In this document: positions 11,515 to 24,742 of the stretch, in pieces
Numbering within the stretch: the first letter of the stretch is position 1
How the letters are laid out: each line of letters begins with the position of its first letter
Assembly: GCA_025403435.1 (NCBI GenBank)
Contig: CM046327.1
Span: 10,098,218 to 10,162,217 of the forward strand
DNA length: 64,000 nucleotides
Source: Artocarpus heterophyllus
Taxonomy: Eukaryota > Streptophyta > Magnoliopsida > Rosales > Moraceae
Direction of reading: 5' to 3'
Notes under the pieces: model-generated
Database searches by the model: none
Seen by the model: the letters and a program-made list of their open reading frames with translations, nothing else
What the model was told of the DNA's origin: nothing
Made by a program: the position numbers and the translations under genes

Positions 11515-12382
11515 TTTATTTGATCAACATGTCAAAGATACAACGAAAAAAGGGTAGATATCGAGTTCATTACAAAATAATAATAATGGTTGCAGGGTAC
11601 AACAGTTCATGAACAAATGAAGCCTGAAGTAGGGCTTTGGTGGAGGAGGAAAAAACAACCCCTAGAGGTTGTCATGGCAGACCTACATATAACCTGCTGC
11701 CATGGCCAAAGCCCCAAAACACTTGGCACCAAAAATTTGAACTGCCAAAAGCAACCCAAACATTTATAGAACTCCAGGAACCTTCAACCTACCCTTTTTG
11801 ATCAAGATATAAAGATTAAAGACCAAACCATCACGTAGAGAACCACAGCTTCAAAAACGTGAAAGACTCGGTAAAACCAACGATACGACAAAGACAGAGA
11901 AACTAGGAGTAGGGACTTCCAAAGGGATACAACAGCTTTTGCACAAGCACTTGATGTTTAGACAAATGCATGGCAAGCAAAAAACAGAGGCCCCAACACC
12001 TAGCAAGAGAAAACCAGTACAATTGGAAAAAAAACCAGTACAATTGGAAAAAGAACCTAAATCCAGAGCCCGGAAGAGGACTTCTCAGGGAAAACATGGC
12101 CGCGAAAAAATGACATCTCGTTCTGAGAGCCAAAAAGACATGAACAGATTTCCGCCATCAGCAACAAACCTGCAAAAAAGGGGTTACGGCCACCCTCCCT
12201 GGAAAAGGAAACCCGGACTATGGAAGACAAAAGACCCTTCCTTAGCTAATGGACCTGGAAACGTCAAGTGCTGCTACTCACAAAAGCTGACTAAGATTCT
12301 GCAACATTCTTATTTTTTTCTCTAACTCCCTTCCGTCTTGTTTGCCACCGTTGCCACGGGAGATCATCAGTTTCCTCTTTGT
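11515..12382 (-). other. Probable long 3' UTR of the EBF-like gene
   Basis: The minus strand carries AATAAA at 11520-11515, about 865 bases after the stop. The stretch is less AT-rich than the flanking spacer and shows no frame of its own on the minus strand. In Arabidopsis the EBF1 and EBF2 3' UTRs contain poly-U elements bound by the EIN2 C-terminal part to block translation under ethylene. This UTR has several U runs on the mRNA strand, including a repeated 21-base unit at 12014-12052. Confidence 0.5.
12014..12052 (-). repeat. 21-bp direct repeat with U-tracts in the EBF-like 3' UTR
   Basis: Two copies of a 21-base unit start at 12014 and 12035. Each has plus-strand core CCAGTACAATTGG followed by a run of A, so the mRNA carries U-tract plus CCAAUUGUACUGG twice. 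The core includes the palindrome CAATTG. Confidence 0.8.
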
Positions 12383-14949
12383 CTAGGAGAGGATGTCGCA
12401 CCTCCATAGCTCGCCCAAGAGCCGGTCAACTGTGCTGTTGCTGATTGCCTTGCAGTGCTGGAGATTCAACCCCACAAGGGTCTGACCCATCTTTCCTAAG
12501 GCAGGTAAGCTCCTGTCTGATATCAAAGAGCACCCTGACAAAGAAAGGATCTGCAGGTTGAGGTAGTTCGCACGAGCCAAGGCTGCAAGCCCGAAATCAG
12601 TGATGGCACATCTCGAGACATCAAGCTCACCGAGCAAAGGGCAGTTATCTGCAATAGCCTCCACGCTCACGTCACTAATCTTCATGCAACCTTCAAGATT
12701 TAGCATTTCTAGAGTCCAACCATGGGACTCGGCCATTGCTGAAACAACCTTGTCTGTCAGATTGACACAGCCACTAAGGTTAGCCTTTGCCAGGCCAGCC
12801 TCACAGCTCTCCAGGAGAGAAAGAAGGCCAGAATCTGTTATTCCCTGAAGCCCGCTAAAGTCCACATGCTGCAGCTGAGGGCATAGTTCTCCCAACACTT
12901 TCAAGCTAGCATCACCAAAACCAGGACAGTTACGAATGCACAATGTTCGCAGGGATTCACAAGGAGACAATTGAGGCAATCCCACGTTCAGGTCTTTAAT
13001 ACCCAAGCAGCATACAAGAGAAATAGCCTTCAATTTTGTACCACAGCTTGCAAGAGCACCAAAAAACCCAAACTGGGTGATCCTGTGGCACTCCTCTAAT
13101 TGAAGGCTCTCTAGCGATCCTGCAGCTCTAGCAAAAGAGACCAATCCATTATCAGATACAAACGAACATTTGCGAAGGCAAAATTGCCTCAAATTTGGGC
13201 TACCCTTCCCTACTGCTTCAAGCCCCACATCTGTTGCTCCTTGACAGGATGTGATTGTCAAAGATTTCAGCTTCTGAAGCCCTTGACCGTTGCCCATGAC
13301 CCAGAAGCCTCTCTCGCTCACAGCAGGAAGGCTTGTAAGGGCAAGATCGGTAATTGCCCTCCCATAATGGCCAATAACAGCAAGTGATACATCAGTGATG
13401 TTCAACGCCTTAAGCTTCACCTTTGACAAGACAAAAGAAGCGGATGATACCAAGCTTGCGATCCCTTGATCCCCAGCAAGGGGACAATTTTTGATTGAAA
13501 TAGATTTCAGCTTGGGGCAGTTCCGACCAACAGCTTGCAAGCCTGCATTACCAATGTTTGAACATGACTCAATTGTTAACTCAGTCAAGTTAGGACAGTT
13601 CTTTGCAATAGCAAACAAAGCCTTGTCAGATATCGCAGGGCACTGGCAAAGGTCGAGCTTCTCTAGAAGATGACATCCATCAGCAATCTCACATAGACCT
13701 TCATCTCCAACAGTAGTCGTATTCCACAGTGAGAAAACTCTTAGAGAAGGACACCCATAAGCAATCGCCTTGAGGCCAAGGTTTGTGACCCCACGGCTTG
13801 AATTGCTTCCTCGAATTGAAAGCTTGCCCAATCCTCCTCGGCTAGCAGCTCCAACTGCAATAGCAGCAAGTCTAACATCTGTAGCCTTCTTCCCCTCCAA
13901 GTTCCTGGAGAGGTATCCCTCAGTCTCAATTTCTCGATCCTCACCCTTCTCTTCAGAAATATCATCTTCAGACTTCGATGCAGAAGTTTTCTCGCTGCAC
14001 AATTCCTCTCTGCGGATGTTGCTCAAAAGCATAAGCCAGCGCTTTGATACACATGCGCTAGCACTCCTTTCCTCACCAGGCAACCGTCTAAAGATCTCAA
14101 AGAGGCATTCGTCTGGAAGAATATCAATAGATGCCTTCTTCTTCTTCTGAAACCTCTCTTCAGCGAAAACAAATGGAGCACTGATGTGAGATCTCTTCCG
14201 AGAAGGAAAATAGACATCCACAGGATTACCAAGGGACAAAAAGAGGCTGGAATCCTTGGGGTTTGAATATATCCGCCCCCCAGGGCAAAAATCATCATTA
14301 CCTGAGAAATCAACATAAACTTGCTCAGCCAAAACATCCCAACCAAAACAAAAAGATCATCATCTAAATCTTGTTTGCATCTTTTCCTTGCCAAACAGTT
14401 TTATTACCACAAACAACCGCAGATCACAAGGAAACAAATCTTCCAAGATTTCTAATCAGATCAATAACTACAGAGAAGTCATCTTAGCAGCTATCAGCCT
14501 CAATTTCTCTCGTTTTCTAATAAATAAGATAAATATCAACCACATACCCTAGAAAAACTACAACTTTATTCACCTACATCCAATATCTCACAGCAAACTC
14601 ACTTCATGAGCCTCAAATGCCACGAAACCACCAAAATCATCTAATAAACAAACGAAATCATCTAACCACTACTACTTATTCATCTAAAAACTAAGACAAA
14701 CATCGACTACATAACCTAGCAAAACTAAAACTTTATTCACATATATCCAAGATTTCACAACAAAACTAAAATCACGAGCCTAAGATCCCACAAAACGACC
14801 AAAATCATCTAATAAACAAGCAAAACATCTGATCTACAACCCTATCACCTAAAAATCCCCAAAAATCAACGATAAACCAGAATCGACCAACAAAACCCTA
14901 AAAACATGAAATTCGAAAGCTTACCAGTGAAACCAAAGATCTTCGACAT
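12383..14949 (-). CDS. EBF1: EIN3-binding F-box protein (EBF1/EBF2 type), ethylene signalling
   Basis: Two exons on the minus strand: 14949-14925 (25 bp, coding MSKIFGFT plus one base) and 14301-12383, joined by a 623-bp GT-AG intron (donor CTG|GTAAGC, acceptor TTTCTCAG|G). The product is 647 aa, close to the 620-650 usual for the family. It begins with the family N-terminus running into NDDFCPGG. Next comes an F-box near residues 67-108 (IDILPDECLFEIFRRL), then about 17 cysteine-containing leucine-rich repeats filling residues 150-640. EBF proteins are the substrate receptors of nuclear SCF ubiquitin ligases that degrade EIN3/EIL transcription factors, keeping ethylene responses off. A longer single-exon frame starting at 14332 uses intron sequence and lacks the family N-terminus. 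EBF1 and EBF2 cannot be told apart here. Confidence 0.93.
14530..14840. repeat. Imperfect 167-bp tandem duplication in the EBF-like intron
   Basis: The pieces around ACTTTATTCAC, TCACGAGCCT/TCATGAGCCT and CCAAAATCATCTAATAAACA recur at an offset of about 167 bases. The copies differ at many sites, so this is an old intronic duplication. Confidence 0.7.
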
Positions 14950-15210
14950 GGATTCTGCTTAAAAAACCCCGGGACGTAAAAGCTGCAGAGATTACCAGCG
15001 AAGAACCCTCCAAAGAAGGCAAAAAAGAGAGAGGCAAAGAGAATTAGGGCTACCAAGGCGACGATTAAGGCGGCTTCAAGGCAAGGATGCATGAGATGGA
15101 GAAATCGGAGCTAGAAGGACATGAAAAACCCTATCAGATAGGGCAAAAAGAGAGTACAGAGAAGAAAAAGAAGAAGAAAAAGAAAACAGGAAATGAAGGG
15201 TGAGAGTTGG
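14950..15210 (-). other. Probable 5' UTR and start region of the EBF-like gene
   Basis: On the minus strand a CT-rich tract (15209-15159) precedes about 210 bases leading to the start codon at 14949, as often seen at TATA-less plant promoters. Short minus-strand frames occur here, but none resembles a protein. Confidence 0.4.
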
Positions 15211-15649
15211 TCTGTCGGAAGCTTTTATTGCTCGAGGAGTGAAGGTTCGGTGTGATAGAATACACGCTAGGATAGCCCACATGCAATGTATTTGTTCACA
15301 GAGAGTGGGCTTTCCACGTAATATTCTCCCACCTAATCAAGAAAACCAGAAACCGCCCTCTGGTTTTTTGTTGTTCCTTGTTTTTCTTTTCTTCTTTCGG
15401 TTTTTTTCTCCTTTTTTGAGTCCGGGGTTGTTTGGATGCCGGGGTAAGTTTTGGGGTGTTTGGTGTTTGGGGTTGTACAGTAAAGTACAGACGAACTTTT
15501 TAGCTGAATAAAGTACAGGCCCCTTGTCTGCCATCGTTTATTCTTTCCTCGTCTGCTTCATTTGGGTTTTTTATTTTTTCTCTAAGTTTTTTGTCATATT
15601 TTAAAACCATTAAACCTAATTAAAATTATTTTATTTACAAATATTGTTA
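15211..15649 (-). promoter_or_regulatory. Promoter side of the EBF-like gene
   Basis: Upstream sequence of the EBF-like gene. It contains ATGCAATGTATTTG at 15281-15294, which resembles EIN3/EIL binding sites (core ATGTA), and CCACGTA at 15314-15320. EBF2 is a direct EIN3 target in Arabidopsis, so a feedback site is plausible but unproven. Confidence 0.35.
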
Positions 15650-16280
15650 AAAGTGAGCTCGACACCACCGTCAAAGAGACAAACTTCAATGGTCGGCTAA
15701 ATAGCTCAGCAGAGCCTCCTAAGGAGTATGCTATCGACCCCGACGCAACATGCACACGGTTCGAGGTGCTTCTCAATGCCCCCGAGGCTACATCTTAAGC
15801 AAGATGATACATTGGATCACGCACTAGCTCAGGTCGGATTAATCTCACTCACAGGCAAACTACTACTCGTCATTACAGGCTGACAAACGACAAATAACTC
15901 ACCATCCGATGGAATTTAATCCATCGACGTGGGACGTGACACTTGTCACATGCTGCTTGATATGCTTTGATGTAACACTCAAGTTGTAGGCAAAACCCGC
16001 TTGACACTCGATCCAAGTAGTAACCTATAAATAGAATGCATTTATTGCATTCTAGAGAGAGAGACTCCTTCCCACCTAACAAGCTCTCGTCCTTTGCCGA
16101 GCAATCCCTACCTTGAGCATTGGAGAGCCCTTGACCGGAACCTTACTCTCACCTTCGAAGCCCCCTCTCCTCTTGTGGCAGGTACGCCGGGCCGGGCAGA
16201 GACGAGCCAGGGAAGAGTCAAACCATGCACAACCGCACACGGTGTTAATCCGACGTCGAATCACGATAAACATCAATAAA
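15650..16280 (+). mobile_element. LTR-like fragment with its own TATA box
   Basis: This GC-richer block stands out from its AT-rich flanks. It carries CCTATAAATAG at 16025-16035, followed by a GAGAGAGA tract and a pyrimidine-rich leader, the usual layout of a retrotransposon LTR promoter with R/U5 sequence. The block ends near CACGATAAACATCA. I could not find matching terminal TG/CA ends with a target duplication, so its boundaries and class are uncertain. The short frames inside are not genes. Confidence 0.4.
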
Positions 16281-16289
16281 TATTATTTT

Positions 16290-19200
16290 TAGTTGTATAA
16301 AAAAAAATTGTCTTTATATCTATCCCTCACATAATTACATTGTTTTAATTTGTGTTTAACAAAATTGTTCAAACGCATGAATTAAAACTATCCAATGTAT
16401 AATTCTTACATCATATTATATTTGAATTTATATTTTCAGTTCACATTGATTTACTAAACACCCTAATTATATTTTAAATATGATAATTTGGCAATTTTAC
16501 GGTTCGTGCCCATAAATATTTGTCTTTCAATTTATACATTTGTTGAAATTATTTTCTTTTGATATTTTATTAACTTTAAAATGCAAGATATGAAAATACA
16601 AATATTCTTTCCTAGATGGTAGGGAGAATAAAAAATCATTTCTTTCCCTCTACGTATTGTCATGATTCTTATTGTTGTTGTTGTTTAGAGACAGAAGTAT
16701 GGGAGATAAGAAATCGGTATTTAGTAATGTAAATGTCAATTCATATCAAACAAGCGGCTGTTCTACTGTTTATTACAAAAAAGGACAATGAAAAAGACGT
16801 TGGCTTATAAATTTGTTTTGGCAAACTCTTTTTCCATCATTTTCAACCGAATCAATACTACTAATTTGAATGTTAATTCCGAATTTTAGAAAAATTTAAA
16901 CAATATATACATGACTCTTTTAATAAACTCCTATAAGAATATTGCATCTAAAATCCTACAAGCATAGAGAGAAAAGAATAAGGGAGATAGAAATATAACT
17001 GGTAAAAATTAATGGCGGTCACTTATATGGAAACAATTATGAATATAGCAGCTTCTGAGTACAATTAGAGTATTTAAGGAAGTGATTTGAACTTTAAAGT
17101 AGAAAGCGTAAATAGTCTACGGCTCATATAATATAATATAAAAAAATATGTTATAGTGTAAAATTTTCGATGAGTAATATAAAAAAATATATTATAATAT
17201 AAAATTTTCGACGAGTAAAAATAACCTAGTTGTTTATAAGTCATTTATCTTAATTATAAATTGAGCGTTTGAGTATGCTAAGCCTACTCAATAGCTATAA
17301 TGTACGGTTCAAACAACTTCATCATTTTTTTTAAAGAGAGTGTGGACCATATACTGCTTCCATGAATAAAAAGGAAAAAAGGCCAATTTGTTTCTTAACA
17401 AAGCTTAAAACCATGGATTTGACAGCATGGTTTTTGGATGGTTTGGCCACCAAATTACTGCCAAAATTATTATTTTCGGCGATATCTATAGCTTAACAGA
17501 AATGCCAACAACTTCGGCTTTTATATTGCTTCTTATTTAGTATTTTATCTTGAGCAAATAAATTAGGACCGGCGTAGTTGCAGGAAGTGCATGTGTCGAC
17601 ATTAAGCCTCATCAATAATTTTCAGAAAATTGATTGTCAAATATACCTGTTTCAAACACTTTGATAGAAGGAAAAAAAAAACTCTAGAATTCCGTTTAGC
17701 ATGATATTCGATTTCCCTTAAATATTGCATGATATTCAAATTCCGTTTAGCAAAATTTTAGAAGCAAGGCTTTTGCAAATCAACTTTTGCATTCGTTGTT
17801 CGAATTTATTAAAACAACCTAAATAATAAAAGATAATTCTCAATCTACCTATTTTATTTATTTTCATAGCAAATTTAACTAAATATATTTGCTAAATATT
17901 TGTTTAAAGTCACAAATTTTTACTCAAATATTTTAAACAAAATTATAATTAGAGTTTTTAGTATTTTGGTGTAAAAATAATATGAATGTTTATATTAGTA
18001 TTAGAAATAGAAAACTAAAACTGTGCATATGTGTACTCAAGTATGTTTATTTTAGGTATTATACGCCTTTACAATAATCTTATATGTAGTTTAACAAAAA
18101 CCTAAAGTTATGTTTTTAGTATTCAAAATAATGCTGGGAAAAAATGCTAAACACTTACCGGCTTATTGTCACACTAACTACTAACTAACAGAACAATTAT
18201 AACAAAAAAGTGTTGGTTTTCCTTTCAAAAAAAAAAAAGCGTTGGTGCAGAGAATTGCATTGGGGTCCTTCTTGAGGCAGAAGTTGAGTATGGTTTTATT
18301 CAAATATATGCATTTTTTACATTATTTTTCATATATAAAAGTGCCAATTCGACTTATTTATTCTTGTTTAGCTTTCTTTCTTTTATCTTTCTTTTCTCTC
18401 TTTTTTTGTTACCCTATTGAAAAGAATTCCAAAAAATGTATATATCCATACTCAATCATTTTTTAATTGTAACCATCCTAACTATTTTTTTTTAATATCT
18501 TCTAATTATTTTTTATCTAATAATAATTCCTTTTCAAATATTTATTTTTATTCCTTATATCAAATTGATGATGCATGTTTTGAAACCCTTTCTAAATGTA
18601 ACAAATGTCTCCCCTTTACCTGTTCTTTTTTGTATTTACCCTTCTCCTTTCAATATCTTTTTCGTTTTCTTTATTTATTCTTTTTTCCTTGATATAACAT
18701 TACATTTTCGTCTATGTTTTTCTAATCTTTATAAACTTGTATATATAGATATATTTTTAATATTGTGAATCCTCGTACTCAAACATATATATATATATAT
18801 ATATATACATATGCAACAAGTAGAAGATGTATATGCATAACTTGTGCTTCTGACTGGTACTTATATAAAAAGACAAACTCTCTTCTACTGCATTCTCATG
18901 TACTTACTAAGTGTCAATCTTTCCCTTCTTCTGCCTTTTTTCCCCCACTATTTCTTATTCGTTTTTTTTTTTTTTTTTACTTTTTTCTTTCCTTGTTTGC
19001 TTTTTTTTTTTTCCCTTTCTTTTTGTTCTTTTTGGCCAGGGATTTCTTTACAATCAAGTTGTTATAAATTTGAAATATGCTTTTTCAAAATGTAGTCATT
19101 TTTATTCCTCCCTATTAAATAACCCTTTTTCCAAAAAATGTTTAGTGTTAATTGTATATTAACAATATAAGATCTCTATTACTAAATAAACTAAAAATAA

Positions 19201-20497
19201 AAAAATAAAACTCGAAACTTTAACAGCAAAATAGAACTTACAAAATTACTCTCACATGCAGTGCACTTTGGCATCAAACTAATTACACATAAAAACGCAC
19301 CAAAGAAAAATCATCACATTTGATAGTTCTTTTTTCTGATGTAATTATAAACTCCGACAAAAAAAATCCTTGCCCTTCAGTTAATATGAAAAAAAGAAGA
19401 AGATATAGTTGAATTATTGATATAAAATTGAACGGTGAGAAAAAATTGAGAGGTCTAGTCTCTTGTTTTCATGAATTATTTGTGTTATTAAGTCTATGAC
19501 GCGGCAAGGGTGGTGTGAACATATGAAGAGGCGCAGAGGCCTACCGGGAGAGTGACAGAGTCCTGTCCACTCAATACGTTTCCAATTGAATTATTCCAAA
19601 AACATATTTCTAGTCCTTTTCTTTTATTTTCTTTTTCTTTAAAGATCAATCAACTCAACGTGGTAGGGAACACACAAGCGCATTACTTCTTGATCCCCCT
19701 AACTTTTTTTTTTCTCTTTTTTTTTTTAAAAAAAAAACAACTATCAATATTGGTTCCTTGAACATGTTGTCCCCATTGGCCACTTCATTAGCACTATACA
19801 TATACATTATTTATGTATATTTATTTGGGACATAGTTACTGGTTTTAACTTTCAAGCTTATCACATATTATTTACTCTTTATACTTTATAGTATAAGGGT
19901 TAGTAATGAAGAAATAACAAAGATAATTGTCACGGTGAGGAAATTACTATTCAATTCACAACTTTTTTTTTTTTAAGTACATGATAACTCCCTAATGTGA
20001 AACTAAGGAAGGCGAGGAATATTTCTTTGGGTTGATTTGGAAGTCAAGTCACGATGACTCCCAAATCAATTGAACCAACTGACAGAATATTATTTACGTA
20101 GTAAATATATGAAGTTAAAAAAAAAATGGATTTGTTCAAAAGAAAGAAAGAGAAAAAAGAGAAAGAGAGAGAAAGAGACTGCTTGCAACTAATATAGATA
20201 TTGACGGCACGCACTCTTGGATTTGAAATAATACTAGAAAAGCTATATATGTTCAATGAAATATCATTCAAGAAAATTAGTTTAATCTCCCAACTTGAGG
20301 ATGATTTCCTAGTAAAGAAATGCCGAAGACCAAGTTGCTCATAATCTAATGTTTCCAACTCATCCAACGTGGAACTTGCATGTGTATATATTATATATGA
20401 TCCATCTGGGAACCTCTTACACCATACATGATACGTTCTTTCCTTTTTCCTTTTAGCGTTTCTTTAAGGGCTAAAAAACACCAACCCAATTCCTAGT

Positions 20498-20556
<59 letters not shown>

Positions 20557-21606
20557 CCACATATGGATATATATTAAATAAATTTATTTACGATATTCAA
20601 GTTGAACTCTTATGCATAGTGCAGGATCCCAGAGATATCCAGCTCACGCACATCCATATTGTCCTTTAATGCAAAAGCCAAGGGCATATGTATTTGGGAA
20701 TCAAAATTGGAAAAATAAAACCAAGTGGGGAACTACTATACTTTTAATATTACGTAGAGTCTCGATTCAAACTAAATTAGTATTTGTTTTAAGGCAATTT
20801 TTTATGGGTATTAAAAAAGTAATCAATTAATAAATAGCTATCATTTAATCGTCAAATTTGCATAAAAATATTTAAGATAAGATTTTTAATGATCTAAAAA
20901 CGTGCACTAACGACCGGGTGGAATAGGACCTTGTTTTATTGTTTAGCAATTTAGGTGTTTTTTTTTCTTTTTTTTATTCTTTGATTTTCCCACAACTTGG
21001 TTAAACTACTTTGTTGGCAGTCACTTCTTCCCAATGAAGATTGAAAGTTGGGTCCGTTGAATCATTCCAACCTTAAAAGAAATCAAAACCGTGTGTAACT
21101 TGAGTTGCTTTTAATCGTTTATCTCCTAATTCCATGATGACTTCAAAGCATCTTATCGCTTAACATATATGCTTCGAAGAACACATGATATCTTCATCAA
21201 ACGACGAACCCCTTTATATAGTCAACTAGACTAGCAAGCAAGTGATCATTCCCAAATTTTTAAGACGACCCTTTTTCTCTTTTTGTCCATTAATGTTGAA
21301 AACGTTGTTTTTGTGTTTCTGTATTGCTTTGCTTTATGCTGAGGTTATGTATTTCTATTATCCACAAGGAATGGCTTTCACTAATTCTAAGTTACACGCA
21401 AGTATCCAAGTGGAGAATTTAGTGGCAATGCTATTCCTATTTATCATTTGAGGGCCTATTTTGAGTTGTGAGATGACGTCTCTTATTAAAGAACTTAATT
21501 ATGACAAACAGCAAAAATTTTAATTTATTACGATTAGCTTTGAATATCCTTTCAAAAAAAAAGAAGCTGTGGATATTAATAAGGAATAGTGATATTAAAT
21601 GGGTTA
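16290..21606. other. Intergenic AT-rich region
   Basis: About 5.3 kb with no supported gene. It contains T-rich low-complexity tracts (18360-19030), a roughly 45-bp tandem duplication at 17130-17220 (unit ending AAAATTTTCGA), and (TA)n tracts at 18785 and 20501. Frames of 60-107 codons here are simple-sequence artefacts. Confidence 0.6.
20501..20550. repeat. (AT)25 microsatellite
   Basis: Fifty uninterrupted bases of alternating A and T, the longest pure dinucleotide tract in the window. Confidence 0.95.
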
Positions 21607-21611
21607 TGTCG

Positions 21612-23848
21612 TGTCACGCCCAGATTACGGGTAGTAACATGGTGGATTAATTAAGTTAATTAAAGCAGATTTTTGATTAAAATCACCAATTAAGTGATTG
21701 GGTTATTTTAATAGTTCAAAACATTTTACAACAATTATCGTTGTTTTGAAACAGTTAACTAAGAAGTAAAACATTAAAGACAATTAAACATATACCAGGC
21801 CCCACCAGACCCGCATTAGTGCACACACATGTTATCGACAATAAAATATTACAATCACATTCCAATACAAGAGATAAACATATAAAATAATACATGCCTT
21901 GATTTAAATAAAGCAATAACCTAAAACAGTATTCCTATGATTCATCTGTTTACCTTGTTGCCTCCCTGTTGGTCCTAAGCTGCAATCCACCTAGGAAAAA
22001 AGGGTTTTAAAACAAATAAAGAAATATGAGCAAAAGGCTTAGTAGGACTAGGTTTAGAAAAACATTAGTTCTAAACATAAATTTTCATATTTGAAAATAA
22101 TTTATAAAATTTTAGAAAGATAAATAAAACATATTAAATTCATCCTTACCTTTAAAATTCCTATTCATCTGGAATTATCTTTTATTATTTGTTCTTTGGC
22201 AAAACTATAATATCACCACCGTAGTGGCCCAGTTGGGTTTCTGGACTTGCCCTTAAGGTCACACTCCCCACGACCCGATCTCTGTATATGGCATCATGCT
22301 CAATTGTCTCATTTCGGACGGTATTTATAATGCATCCGGTATCATGTCTTACTTAGGTCTTATCTTACCAAGTATTCTCATTTACATTTATTATTTGATT
22401 TATTATGATCATTCATTTTAAAATATGAAATGAAAATACTGAGAAATTCATTGTAATCATTTCTTAAAAATCAATTTGGAAGAAATCATTCGGCAAGAAA
22501 TCTTTTTGTGGCCAAAGGCCCCCTTTGAAAATATTTAAAACATTTTGTCATTTATTGAAAACATTTTAAAAGAATCTTTAAGGCCAAATCCATTAAAACC
22601 TGGCTACCAAGAAAGGGGTAGAAGTCCTCCCTTGATATCCTACATCGTGATTCAGCATCGCAGTCCCGACCTATTATACGTTAGCTCCACGAAACCACGA
22701 TTAACCTTAGAAGTAAACTAAACTTCATCACTTTCTAACTTAGAGTCTTCTACACTATTATGCTATTTTATGGTGTTTTAGTATGCCCTTTACAATCAAA
22801 ATATCATATCATAGGGTCAAGGTCTTCATCTAGGTTTTAAACAGTGAAAACATATGAAAACGACAAAATTTTATAAGGTCTGGTTGACCTGCCAAACTCC
22901 TCCATTCGGCCTACCGAACTGTATAGTCTAGCCTGCCGGATATATAGCACCGGCCTGCCGAACTGGCCTAGGTTTGGCCTACCGACGATATGAATCCAGC
23001 ATGCCGAACCCATGAGTCCGGCTTGTCGATACTCATAATCGGCTTGCCGAACTAAAAAAATCTAAGGACCCGAGACTTCGAGTCTCGGCCTCCCCGAATC
23101 CAAAATTATATTTCTAACCTATTTTCTTAGTTCTCAAGCATAGGAAATGTTCATAAATGGTAGAAAAACACGTAAAAACACTTTTTAAAGCTTTTAAACA
23201 AGATTTACAGAAGAATTTCTTAAAAATTCTAAAAATGAAAAAAAATAGAAAAATAAAATTTAATCCAATTTTAGTGAAATCAAGCCTAGATTCATGATAA
23301 TTTAGGTTCAAGTAACTTAGATTTAAGGTTTTCTAAGCTCTATAAACTCAAATTTCAACATTCAAACAAATTTAGAGAATTGGGGAAAAAGTTTGAAATT
23401 TTGAAAATTTAGTGAACTAACCTCAAATCTGAGCTTTAAATCTAGTATGTAGAAGCCCAATTGCGTTCCCGAGCTCCCAATCTAGCTGAGATTCAAAATT
23501 TTAACTCAAAATTTTGAAATCAAAAATGGGAGAGAGAGGGAGAGTATAATGTGAGAGAGAGAGCTAAGAAAGAGAGTAGGGAAGGAAAAGAGGAAGAGAG
23601 ATTAAATAGAGGAAAATGTAGTTTTGCATAGTGAAAGCCATGTCCCAACATATGGTTTTTCAAAAGGGACATGTTAGACATTTAACAAATTGTTTGTTTC
23701 AAAAATTTAAAATAACGAATAAAGATAACTAAAAGTTAGATAAATTTAAAATATACCACAAAATGTTTAAATTAAGTTTAAATCACATTAGGGCATACAA
23801 ATCCACCATTTACATGCTAATCTTACTTAACTAAATCTTGGGTGTTAC
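21612..23848 (-). repeat. Solo LTR, family B (about 2.24 kb; last base at 30825)
   Basis: On the plus strand it starts TGTCACGCCC and ends GGGTGTTAC, with the final A at 30825 beyond the copia insertion. Its ends resemble family A LTRs (541-2909, 54856-57333), and the layout suggests the same minus orientation. The interior shows no strong overall match to family A. It contains a pyrimidine-rich stretch on the minus strand near 23520-23610. Target duplications on both sides of a single LTR make it a solo LTR. Confidence 0.8.
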
Positions 23849-24331
23849 TGTTAGACTGGATTGAACCAAAATTTCTACAGGATCGTTCATGTCAAACTAT
23901 TGAGAAAAATCATACCAAATTACGGAAGCGTACCTGAATTCATGATCTTGGATTGATATGGGTTATTGCCTTCCAATTCAATACGTATTCCTTTAATTCT
24001 TTTCTGAAGATGGGATTTCAGAGAAGTAGGAATATCTGAAAACTTTCTGAATGAATAATACGTCTGAATTGGGGACCATAACCAAAATATATAACTTTAG
24101 ATATTTTAGTGTATTTCCAGTTTCGCCCATCATAAAATCTGGAAATTACAAATTGGTATCTACACATATAATATTAACAAATATAACCCATACATTATTT
24201 TTAATACCCAATAAAGCCTTTTAACTTTATCTTAATTATATCACTTTAATTTAGGCTTTACTTTAAGATAGCATTAAATAACACATTTAATTACATATGT
24301 GTGCCCACATGAAAAATTATTTTTTCTAACA
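23849..24331 (-). repeat. 3' LTR of the copia element (483 bp)
   Basis: Starts TGTTAGACTGG and ends TTTTTCTAACA on the plus strand. Same length as the partner at 30337-30819 and identical apart from two bases near 23925. Confidence 0.95.
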
Positions 24332-24342
24332 ATCTCCCACTT
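24332..24342 (-). other. Polypurine tract of the copia element
   Basis: The minus strand reads AAGTGGGAGAT immediately before the 3' LTR, the usual primer for plus-strand DNA synthesis in plant copia elements. Confidence 0.85.
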
Positions 24343-24742
24343 GGGTCACATATGTAGCTTTACAAAAATGTGTTAACTTCAGTGAGCTCAACCTTTGCTA
24401 TCACAAATAAGAGTATTCCTGAACAATCTCGTCCATTGATCATACTAACATAGAACCAAAGCGGTCTTCGTCACAAATGTAGCGTGACTAAACCCATCAA
24501 TGATTACGTATATCGATATAACCAAATGACATAGATCAAGTATGGATGTGTAGCATGGAAATTACATGCAATGTGATATAAACATGTCTATTTCCAACTG
24601 GTCCTACTTTATATCTGAATGAGATCAAAACCGTACCAAAATCAGAGTGTAAATAAGCTGTATTCTTTATTTCTGCAGAAAACATATACAAACACACCAT
24701 GTCTATATATAAAGAAAATTAGCATTCAAATACAAACTCCCA

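Noticed and set aside
11939..12325. 128-codon plus-strand frame rich in Lys/Pro
   Set aside because: It lies antisense to the EBF-like 3' UTR, contains the 21-bp repeat, and resembles no protein.
14302..14332. N-terminus MAEQVYVDFS for the EBF-like protein
   Set aside because: It is intron sequence ending in TTTCTCAG. The spliced exon at 14949-14925 gives the family N-terminus.
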